Shown here piece after piece: positions 54,891 through 63,429 of a DNA stretch of 64,000 nt. Source of the stretch: Diplonema japonicum (Eukaryota > Euglenozoa > Diplonemea > Diplonemida > Diplonemidae); the NCBI GenBank assembly GCA_964019335.1, contig OZ025686.1, forward strand, positions 310,001-374,000. The letters are read 5' to 3'. The stretch's first letter is position 1. Each line of letters opens with the position of its first letter. A program made the translations under genes and the position numbers. The notes under the pieces are model-generated. The model searched no databases. It saw only the letters and a list, made by a program, of their open reading frames with translations, and had not been told where the DNA came from.

Positions 54891-55753
54891 CCATATAAAA
54901 GAAATATAAACATACCAACAGCAACCCCAATGACGGTCCCATGCCAGTTCTTATGGTCCGACTTGGGTTCTTTCCATTCCGGGCAGCCAGACAAGATCTT
55001 GGCGTTGCTAACTTTGAAGTCTTCAGGCGATCTGTTTATAGTCTCGTAGGTCCCAGTGTCGGTCCGTTGTGTGACGGTTGTCCTTGCCTGTGCGTAGAAT
55101 CCAGGCCCGGCAGAAGATGATGGGATGTTCTCGACACCAGCTGCGGCCCGGTTTATCTTCCCCTCGTCGTCTCGCTCAAAGAGAAGGACCTTTATCTTTT
55201 CCTCATAGACCGTCTGCCCTGCGTCCTTCACGGAAAACCGTACCTGGGGCTCGGAGGTGGGTAGCAAGATAGCCGAACCATGATATTCACTTGAGTAGGT
55301 TTTGGCAGAGTTCACATCCATATAGGAGTACTTGTAGCTGTACTCCAGGCGTGTGGTTAGAGAGCATGCATCAGAGAAGTCAAAGAAATCATCTTCATAC
55401 TGTGTGTTATGGACGTCATGCTCGATGTGGCAAAAGGTTCGGTGCCGTGTGCAGTTGCCATTTGTCCACCAAGTGAGAGTGCCCTTTGCCTTGTTTCTTC
55501 CGAGTATGCTCAGAAGCCGGTTACAGTGAAAAAGGCTGGAGTCGAAGAAGGTGCGAGGACACCTGCTGAACGAGGACTCCTGGCACATCTGGTCCCCGTT
55601 GTAGGGGTAGCATACGTCGTTCGTGTGCTGCAACGGTTTTGCACCATTTCTTTGAACATTGTCCTCACGGCCTTGCTTCAAAGCACCGAACACAGCATCG
55701 TGTCTCTCACCCGTGACGCACAGAACAGACGTGAGGAGCACAGCAGCCAACAT
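54512..55753 (-). CDS. Type I membrane protein with Cys-rich ectodomain
   Basis: Exons are 54916-55753, 54743-54846 and 54512-54688. The introns are 54847-54915 (69 nt, about 38 A; stop-free and a multiple of three) and 54689-54742 (54 nt). The 372-residue product has a signal peptide (MLAAVLLTSVLCVTG). An ectodomain of about 260 residues with several Cys (CYPYNGDQMCQESSFSRCPR, CTRHRTFCHIEHDVH) follows. One transmembrane helix (VIGVAVGVAVFLAALSVGTHFYL) spans intron 1. The tail is Ala/Pro rich (PPSAPQMAFQVASPDQQC). Splicing turns an implausible Lys run into a continuous helix, which supports the intron. Probably a surface protein; ligand unknown. It does not resemble the other EGF-type surface protein at 3720. 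Confidence 0.8.
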
Positions 55754-55815
55754 TTTTTTTTTTTTTTTTTTTGTTGTTGCTGTGTATTATTTATTTTATT
55801 TTTGATTGACTCCTC

Positions 55816-55858
<43 letters not shown>

Positions 55859-55902
55859 TGCAGGAAATGAAAAAAGAAAAGAAAAAGAAAAAATGTTTAA
55901 CC

Positions 55903-57735
55903 CTACATCCCCACCACGGACAAACTGCACTCGTCTAGCAGTGTCACAGAGCGCCTCCCCTTCGACATCACCTTTTCGGCGACGGACCCACGCCGCTCAC
56001 GCTCGCCGTCTCGCTCTGCAGGTAGCTTTGACGAAAAAGGCAACCACCAGTTCGGGTTGTAACTGTAAGGCACGTGAGGTGTTTCCTTAAAGTACTCCAA
56101 CCGCGACTCAAACAACGGTGGACACAACGTGTAAACGTCGGTATCGTGAGACATGAGGTTTGAATGCGAGTTGGGGAGCTCAGGGTTCACCCACGGCGAG
56201 AGGAAACACGGTATGTCGGCCTTGTGCAGGTAGTCCTTTACGGCTGTGTGTACAGAGGACGACAGCGCAACCTCCCCGCCACGTGCCGACCCACACAGCA
56301 ACACCGCCTTCATGACTGAGAAGCCATGGTAGTAAAAACCCCCCGAACCATCTGGTTCCTGCCAAGCGTCGCCTTCATAAACCCCCATGCGGCATCGTAT
56401 CCCTCGCAAAGCGTTCTCGTGTCTGACAGGGCCGCCGAACTCTTCAACGATCTTGCGTAAGTCAAAGAGGTCGTTCCACACGGGCAGAACAGGGAGCCTG
56501 CCTTCTATTGATTCAGATTCCTCGCATGTTTCCAACTCGTCAGGCCACGGGAGGTAGTGGAGCATGGTTTGAACCGAGAGGCACCACTGCACACATTCTT
56601 CGGGGGACTTGAACCTGACAAGCATGTTGCCGTGGTGGAACGTGTCGGGGGCTTCCTTCACGATGGAGCCTGTATGGCTGTGGTTCAATGACGCTCTTAT
56701 CGAACCGACGAACATTTGGTAAAGCCCGGGCATCACCGAGGAGTGCTTTGCGAACAGTTTCTTCGCCCCGTACAGCTCCAGACACACCACCGTCACGGGT
56801 TCCACCCTTTCCGCGCCGTGTTGCGCCAGCACCGCCGCAATTTCCTGGCAGATTACGGTTGACGACCGGGCCCTGTTGTGAAGCGATTCGCGTTTTTGGC
56901 CGTTTTGTTGCACGGTAAGCTTTGCCTTGGCCTCGGCTGCCTTAACCCTAACCTGAAGCAGTTCGTAATGTTCGAGCAGGCCTTCCATCGAATCCTTCAA
57001 GATTTTCACGCTTAAACAGTGTTCCGCCATGATGTTCGCCAGCTCCTTGTCCTTGATCTCCGAGATCTTGATGAACAACGCTTGCAAGGTGTCCACCGTA
57101 GTGCACAGCTTTGACACTGTCTCATGCACAGGGGTTGGCTTCTCCTTGCAGCTGATCTGGTAGTTAAGCAACACATCTGGAAAGAAAAAACCCATGTCGC
57201 CGGACATTTGTTCATCATTGAAGATAGAATGAGATCTCCTGTCCTGCCCCGCAGGGGGTGCCCGGGGCAACATTGGTGTCAATGATACCCCCGCGGATAA
57301 GGAGAATGCCATCGGGGGTGAATTAGGGGACAATGGGATCCCTGTTGAGCTCAGTGGGAGACAGGGCACACTGTCATCGCATTCCATACCTGCCCTGTCG
57401 TTGTAGGTCTTGCTGTACTCTATCACCTCAGTCATTCCGGCCTCGTACATGTTGATTTGTGTCAGGAGGTCGTTAAGTTTCTCGCCGAGGTTTTTTATGC
57501 TGTTTTTCTTGGTCAGTGTCTCCGTGCCGTTCGTGTTGTCGCCTTCGTTGACCAGGCACGACATGATGCTGTCCAAGCCAGAATCGCTCCTGTGCCGTGG
57601 TGCTGTCGTTGTCTTTTTGAGGTGTTTTGGCGGCTGCGCCGCCACCTTGGCGAGCGTCCGAGAGACGTGGGGTGGCTTCACCCTTCGAACACGCTTCAGG
57701 GGTGCCTCTGTAACCGATCTTCGTTGATTAAACAT
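55903..57735 (-). CDS. Nucleotide-cyclase homology domain protein, probably inactive
   Basis: The 610-residue protein has no membrane segments. The first 290 residues are disordered then helical (KAAEAKAKLTVQQNGQKRES). From about 300 to 560 the fold follows class III cyclase homology domains as in trypanosome adenylyl cyclases: VTVVCLELYGAKKLFAKHSS, a central GSIVKEAPDTFHHGNMLVRFKSPEEC (known family: vKTEGDSFMvaF), CLSVQTMLHYLPWP, IRCRMGVYEGD and GFYYHGFSVMKAV. The first metal-binding Asp (family FTDIEGS) is replaced by Leu-Glu-Leu, and the second block lacks the Gly-Asp pair. Catalysis is therefore unlikely, and a regulatory or scaffold role is inferred. Start at 57735 (MFNQRRSVTEAP). No intron. 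Confidence 0.75.
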   Translation of the reverse strand: MFNQRRSVTEAPLKRVRRVKPPHVSRTLAKVAAQPPKHLKKTTTAPRHRSDSGLDSIMSCLVNEGDNTNGTETLTKKNSIKNLGEKLNDLLTQINMYEAGMTEVIEYSKTYNDRAGMECDDSVPCLPLSSTGIPLSPNSPPMAFSLSAGVSLTPMLPRAPPAGQDRRSHSIFNDEQMSGDMGFFFPDVLLNYQISCKEKPTPVHETVSKLCTTVDTLQALFIKISEIKDKELANIMAEHCLSVKILKDSMEGLLEHYELLQVRVKAAEAKAKLTVQQNGQKRESLHNRARSSTVICQEIAAVLAQHGAERVEPVTVVCLELYGAKKLFAKHSSVMPGLYQMFVGSIRASLNHSHTGSIVKEAPDTFHHGNMLVRFKSPEECVQWCLSVQTMLHYLPWPDELETCEESESIEGRLPVLPVWNDLFDLRKIVEEFGGPVRHENALRGIRCRMGVYEGDAWQEPDGSGGFYYHGFSVMKAVLLCGSARGGEVALSSSVHTAVKDYLHKADIPCFLSPWVNPELPNSHSNLMSHDTDVYTLCPPLFESRLEYFKETPHVPYSYNPNWWLPFSSKLPAERDGERERRGSVAEKVMSKGRRSVTLLDECSLSVVGM

Positions 57736-59879
57736 TTTTTTTTTTCCTTTTTTTTTTTTAAAAAATTTTTTTTAATTTGTTTAGACAAGTCAAAGACCTC
57801 TTTCTTGCAAAAGAGGAACTGGGCCCTCTTTGTTTGTACGTGCCGGGTAAAACATGGAGAAGTTTGTCAACTCGAACGTTGCCAACGTTTTCCTCTTTTT
57901 TTTTTTGTTTTAACAATATTATTGTCGAGACTAAAAACTAGTTGATGGCAGCGTAATGAGCTATTTTATTAGGTAAAATTCCGCTCGTGCGCACAAACAA
58001 ATGGAGCGCCAAACTAGTTTTTCCCCCCATTGTTGCAGAAATTTTTCGTGAATAGGAAAGAACAATAAAAAAAAAAAAAAAAGAAGGGGAAAAAAAAAAA
58101 AAAAAAAAAACCAAGAGTTGCCCTCTCAGCTATAGTACTCACCATGTGCTGGAAGGAAGTGAGAGGAGGGAGGGGACATGGGGACTTTTTATTTTTGGAA
58201 TATGAAACGGGGGGGTGACAGAGCGAGAAACGGAGGGGGAAGAGAAAAAGATATCACAAAAAAAAAAGAAGAAAATTGGAAGAATCGCAGGACCAATATG
58301 GTTGAAGCAGAGAAAAGGTGATGCTTAAAGGCAAAATCCCACTTTAGGACTACCCTTAGGGGAAAAAAAAAATTAAAAAGTAAAAGGGCGACAGTTGAGT
58401 GTCACACCATCCTTTGTTATTTTATTTCTTAAACTTAAAACATCCTCTTCCCTTATCGACTTCCCTTTTGTTGTTTGTTTTGTTTTTGCGTTGGCCACTT
58501 TTCTTTCCCTTTCTTCTTCCTAGGGCCCTCCCTCTCGTTTAGTGGGGGAAGAGAAAAAAAAAAAATGCAAACCTCAAAAAGAAAAAAAAAGTGTAACTCC
58601 CAATCAAAGGACCAGTATTTCCCAGCCACTCGGCAAACGGAAAAGAAAAAGATTTTTTTTTTGAGGCTGACCGTATTATTTTTTTTTTTTTGAAGAGGAG
58701 AGGGAATAATGTTTTGAGTGCTTTCTTTGGTATTTTTTTTTTCTTTTTTTTTTTTTCTGTACTTCGGATAAGGCACACGCTTTTCCTTGACCAGTAAGCA
58801 TGTTCTCCTTTTTTTTCTTTCTTTTTTTCTTCTCCTTCGTTTGTGAAGGAATCAAAGGGATTCACTTTCTGTTCTATTTTTTTTTTTTTTTTTTGCTTGG
58901 TACCTTTTTTTTTTTTTTTTTTTTCAACCCTCACACCTAGTCCTCTCATCCTGCTTTCCTGTTGGACCTTAAGCTACACATTCAGAAAAAGGGAACGCGA
59001 GGCAGAACATCAGGGAGGTATATAAAAATAAATAAATAAAAAATGCTAGGTGGGGGAAAGAAGGGTGGGAACGAAAAAAAAAAAGTGTTTCTTTTTTTTC
59101 CCCCGTTCATTTTTTCTGTTTAACTTGCTGCAGCGTGCCTCGGATTTACTGAGTTCTCAAGTCACTGGTGCCATGGTCAATGAGGATTGTCCGGAGCTAT
59201 AATAATATAATAATATAAGGAACGTCCAGTTGGAGCTCTATTCTAGAATATTGTAAAATCAATTTCATCCCCCCCCCCCCGGACTTTTCTTTCTTTTCAT
59301 TTCTTCCTTTCTCGACTCAAAAAAAAGAAGAAGGAAACAGTTTTTTTGCGAGACAAAAGAAACCAGTTGGCAGCAACACTATAATAAATATAAAAGAGAT
59401 GACCTGCAACGATCAAAGGGAGGGAAGAAAAAAAAAACCCATCAACATGACGGGGGAGAAGTGTCAGCAACGACCCCACCACAAAATGGAAAGGAAAAAA
59501 AGAAAGGAATGGGAATGTGACAAAGCAAGTGGAGCAGAAAGGGGAGAGAGGAGGGGGTAAAAAAAAATGAGGGAGACTGAATAGAAAAGGGATACTTTTT
59601 TTAAGAAAAGAGGGGTAGTTTTTACCCGTTCCTTTGTGTGAACAAACGAGAAAAAAAAAAAGGAAAAAAGAAAGACATCCCCATTGGTTTTTTTCTCCCC
59701 CCTATTTAATTTTTTTTCCCCCCCTTCCCCCTGCCCCATCCTTTCTGCCATATTCAAATTTTATAGTTAACTTACAACAAAAAAGATTTTTTTTTTTTCC
59801 AAACTAACTTACTACTTTTTTTTTTTTTTTTTTTTTCTTCCTCCCACACCATGTTCTAATTCAATTCATTCGGAGGAAG

Positions 59880-59922
<43 letters not shown>
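57736..59922. other. 2.2 kb intergenic gap without recognisable gene
   Basis: This is the longest gene-free stretch in the window. It consists of many A and T runs with short unique segments (57780-57960, 58120-58200, 59110-59260). Near 57799 CCTCTTT pairs with AAAGAGG across a short loop. A TAATA repeat lies near 59201. I found no coding frame beyond homopolymers, no tRNA promoter boxes and no snRNA signature. Small RNAs cannot be excluded. Confidence 0.5.
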
Positions 59923-61893
59923 CTACTCATTCTCGTCACAAGGCAACCTGTTCTCTATTTGTGAGAACGAAGGGCGCTTTGAAGGCGACGATGTCCAACA
60001 GCTTTCTATCACGTTAGCCACGACAGCGGGAAGTGTCGTAGGAATGCGCGGGCGAATGCCGTAGGTCACCCCTGAAGCAACCTGCGCACTCCGTCCACGA
60101 ATGGCAAGCGACGCAAGATGCGCTGACGGGGGCGGTGCCTCGTCGTAATCTGCAGGCTTTGGCTCTCTACCTGTGAACAAAAAGTACAAAACCATCCCCA
60201 TGGCAAACACATCACTCCGGACCGAGTTCTTTTTCCCATTAAAAACCTCTGGTGCCATGTACATCAACGACCCCCTTCGGCCTTTCACCATTGACACCGG
60301 AAGGGTCAACCCATAATCGCCCACCACTGCGTGGCCATCTCGTATAAAAATATTTGAACAGTTTAAATCGCAATGAACCATGCCTGCTTCTTCGATTGCT
60401 CGCATACCAGTGCAGACTTCATGAGCAATGCGGGTAGCGTCGTTGAGTTTTAAACCGTTTTCACCGGATTCTAAGATGTGTTCTTTGAGGGTCTTGTCGC
60501 AGAGTTCTGTGATGATCCCGCACAGACCGGGGACCACGCCGAGAAGTTTGAGGTTGTGGGGCATGTTGTTTGTTGCTGATAATGCCGCCACCTCTTTTTT
60601 ATACTGCTCCTCCTTGTTCTGAAGGGTTTTTTTCAAAACCTTCACGGCAACCATTTCACAGTTGAGCCGGGCTCTGTACACAATACCATGCGCGCCCTGT
60701 CCCAAAATATTTTTCGGGTCCGAGAGATTAACATCGATGTCCGCCCATTTATAAACAGGGGGTTTCCATGCATCCCTGATGAAAGCTGAAGAACCCGACT
60801 GCCCGAGATGCACTCCAAAGCGGAAGTTGCCACGTGGGAGGTTGAAGCATTCGGGGTTTCTCCCTTCCCTCCATGAGAATTCAGCTGTGTTCTTCACGAT
60901 TTTAACAACAACCTCTGTGTTTGCAGGAAGCTTTTCAGACGGAAGTTCTTGTATGAGCTCTCCGTCTTGAAGAAATGAAACACCGGTATCCTCGGATGAC
61001 ATCATGGTTATCCCGGACTCTGTGATTCCAAAACTGTCTTCTTCAACAACGGCGACTGCTGTAGTTGCACCGTCCAGCACCACGCGGAACTCATGGCAGT
61101 CGGATGAGCTCACTACCTCTCGTGTCACCACTGTTGTCGGTTCCAGGATTTTCACGCTTTTCTCTCCGACGTTCTCCGCAATTTGATTGAACGTAAAGCC
61201 TTTTTCAGCGCTGTACATCTCCTTTGGAGCACGGCCCACCACAGTCACTATATCTTGGTAAGGTGGACCTCTCACGTCTTCCTTGTCACCATTGTCCCAC
61301 AACACTGTAAACGACCCGCTGGTGTGTTTGGGATGGGTTAGAACAAGACCTTCTTCTGTTTTAGGTCTCTCCTTATTATTCATAGTCGGCCCCGACACAA
61401 TTTTAGAACCCACTGCTGGGAGGTACGGTTTCCCGGTGCAGTACGAACACAGGACATGGGAATGGGTTGAGCACCACTGAACGTGGGTAGCCGTTGTTCC
61501 GCATACCGTGCAGGTTGCAGGGAGAATGGACAGTTTTAGTTTGCAGCCTTCCGGGCATAATCGTTCCGTGTGTGATGGGAAGGTTGCAAGGGGAAATTCC
61601 ATTGTGGTGGTGGTGGTTATTTTGATTACAACTGTGTTTTTTCGGAGGGTATGGACCACACCCATTTTGGGCCAGCTGTGGTTCATCTTGCTTGTGACCC
61701 TGCGAAGTCGGTCGTCGGAGCTGAGTGGCAGCTGAACTACAGCGCCTACCTTTAGTATGTTGCATGTGACGTCACGGTGTTCTTTTAGAAGGCTTTCCGA
61801 GCCTTTCTTCATGAGCGTTGCAGGGGGTATGGAGTGCTTTTTTACGTACAGCGGTTTTATCTGTTGATTTTCCTTTGCTGTACATTGTCCCAT
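59923..61893 (-). CDS. TKL-like protein kinase with N-terminal acylation signal
   Basis: The 656-residue protein starts MGQCTAKENQ, a Gly2/Cys4 signal for N-myristoylation and palmitoylation, so membrane attachment is likely. Two segments resemble MIB/HERC2-type domains (VGAVVQL...GVVHTLRKNTVV and VGSKIVSGPTMNNKERPKTEEGLVL...DKEDVRG), with a small Cys/His cluster between (CTVCGTTATHVQWCSTHSHVLCSYC). The C-terminal kinase domain (about 385-650) has LGQGAHGIVYRA, VAVKVL, VHCDLNCSNIFI, DYGLTL and YMAPEVF. It ends with the TKL/Tyr-type CWTSSPSKRPSFSQI. DYG replaces DFG, which is tolerated in some kinases. The start at 61893 is preferred over an upstream frame of Phe-rich leader. Substrates are unknown. 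Confidence 0.85.
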   Translation of the reverse strand: MGQCTAKENQQIKPLYVKKHSIPPATLMKKGSESLLKEHRDVTCNILKVGAVVQLPLSSDDRLRRVTSKMNHSWPKMGVVHTLRKNTVVIKITTTTTMEFPLATFPSHTERLCPEGCKLKLSILPATCTVCGTTATHVQWCSTHSHVLCSYCTGKPYLPAVGSKIVSGPTMNNKERPKTEEGLVLTHPKHTSGSFTVLWDNGDKEDVRGPPYQDIVTVVGRAPKEMYSAEKGFTFNQIAENVGEKSVKILEPTTVVTREVVSSSDCHEFRVVLDGATTAVAVVEEDSFGITESGITMMSSEDTGVSFLQDGELIQELPSEKLPANTEVVVKIVKNTAEFSWREGRNPECFNLPRGNFRFGVHLGQSGSSAFIRDAWKPPVYKWADIDVNLSDPKNILGQGAHGIVYRARLNCEMVAVKVLKKTLQNKEEQYKKEVAALSATNNMPHNLKLLGVVPGLCGIITELCDKTLKEHILESGENGLKLNDATRIAHEVCTGMRAIEEAGMVHCDLNCSNIFIRDGHAVVGDYGLTLPVSMVKGRRGSLMYMAPEVFNGKKNSVRSDVFAMGMVLYFLFTGREPKPADYDEAPPPSAHLASLAIRGRSAQVASGVTYGIRPRIPTTLPAVVANVIESCWTSSPSKRPSFSQIENRLPCDENE

Positions 61894-62261
61894 TTTTCTT
61901 TTTTTTTCTCGCCCCTGCCTCCTTTTTTTTTTTTGTGGTTTTTTAGAGTAACAATAAATAAGAGAGAAAAAAAAAAGATTTCGAAAAGAGAAAAAAAAAA
62001 AAAGAAGTAATAAAAAAAGGCAAAAACGGAGAGGGAATAAAAAGCAAAAGTAAAAACGGAGTGCCAAAAAAAAAAAAGAAAGGAAAAAAAAAAGTACCTC
62101 TCGAATGGGGCCAAATAGAAAGTTTTTTTTTGTTTCGTTGTTTTTTTTTTTTTTTTTTTTTTTTTTTTCCTTCTTTATTTTGGTTCATAAAAAAATAAAA
62201 ATAATGCGGAGAGGGGTGGGGGTATGGTAACAACAAGTTAAGAAAAAAAATTTGGGTGTGT

Positions 62262-62304
<43 letters not shown>

Positions 62305-62544
62305 CTCTTTCGGAATAAAACGAAACGGAGATAAAAAAGTTTTTCAAAAGAATAGGGGAAAAAAAGTAATAAAAGAGTTCAGATCCGCAGACACTTTACG
62401 GATCTGAAGCGTTAACCTTTTCCTTATAAAATGCAAAGGGGGGCAGGGTTTAGAGATCAGAGTGGATCTCTATAAATTAAAATGGGTGTTACAAACAAAT
62501 CAGGTTAACCTTTTTTTTCTTTTTTTCTTATTCTTCAATCAAAT
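61894..62544. other. Intergenic with two hairpins near gene ends
   Basis: Mostly A/T homopolymer. Two perfect inverted repeats lie close to the 3' end of the Ala-rich protein gene: TTCAGATCCG/CGGATCTGAA (62378-62407, 10-nt loop) and TAGAGATC/GATCTCTA (62451-62472). Each is followed on the + strand by GTTAACCTTTT (62411 and 62504). They could be RNA stem-loops in the 3' flank of the gene. Confidence 0.5.
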
Positions 62545-63195
62545 TCAGTAGTACAGCCTGGGGGAGCCAAGAGCGGCATCAACGTAAGCCCTGCGAACGG
62601 AGGCGCTGGCAACAGCGTTGGCGACAGCTGCGTTGGTGGCGACGGCATTGGCAGATGCGACAGCGTTGGCAGAGGCGACGGCATTGGCGGAGGCAACAGC
62701 GTTGGCAGTGTGGATGGCGTTCGCGGTGTTGATGGCATTTGCAGTCGCAACGGCGTTGGCGTTGGCCTCGACGGCACGTGCAGTGATAGCAGCCTCAGTC
62801 GCGCGGGCGTTGGCGTTGGCAATGGCATTGGCTTCGACGATACGGGCAGAGGTGCTCGCAGCAATGAGGTCGGCTTCGGCAGCCACAGCGATCCTGGATG
62901 CCACAGACGCCGTTGACGACCCGTACAGCCCGTAGGGGTAGGCGGCCAGCCTGGGCGACAGAGGAGCGTAGGTGGCGGCCGCTGCCGCGGCCCCCGCCGC
63001 CCTCACCTCCGCCGCGGCCGCTGCCGCGGCCGCCGCGGCCACCCTCGGGCTCGACACAATGGGCGTGTGCACCAAGGGCACCACTGCCCTCGGCGACAAG
63101 GCAACAGCCGTCGCCAACGGTGAGATGGATCCGAGCCTGGGGGACACGGGCACAACAACAGGGCTGCCGGAGATCGAGTCGTACACAACAGACAT
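62545..63195 (-). CDS. Ala-rich protein with ANAVAS repeats
   Basis: The protein has 216 residues. The first half is Ser/Pro/Val/Ala rich with SPRL/SPRV motifs repeated (VSPRLGSISPL, LSPRAVVPL, LSPRLAAYPY) and runs of nine or more Ala. From about residue 105 the protein is a string of Ala-rich hexads built on ANA (NANARATEAAITARAVEANA, then VASANA repeats), which should form a long helix. It ends RRAYVDAALGSPRLYY. SPRL motifs at both ends suggest repeated short binding or phosphorylation sites. No signal peptide or membrane segment. The gene is GC-rich and has an ATG at 63195 behind a run of T. Function unknown; the composition looks structural. Confidence 0.75.
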   Translation of the reverse strand: MSVVYDSISGSPVVVPVSPRLGSISPLATAVALSPRAVVPLVHTPIVSSPRVAAAAAAAAAAEVRAAGAAAAAATYAPLSPRLAAYPYGLYGSSTASVASRIAVAAEADLIAASTSARIVEANAIANANARATEAAITARAVEANANAVATANAINTANAIHTANAVASANAVASANAVASANAVATNAAVANAVASASVRRAYVDAALGSPRLYY

Positions 63196-63429
63196 TTTTT
63201 TTTTTTTTTTTTTTTAAATGGAAGAGAAGGAAGCTTTTTTTTGTTGGATGTGGTATTACGATGGAGGGGGGTCTGAAATAATAATAATAATAATAATGAC
63301 AAAAATGTAACAAAACGCTGTGATTGATAACCAGAAGGATGGGGGGTAATAAAAAAAAAAAGCAAAAGAAAAATGGACGGATAAAAGGGGGCGTAAAAAA
63401 AATAATAAATGCATCTTTGCGTGCGTCTC

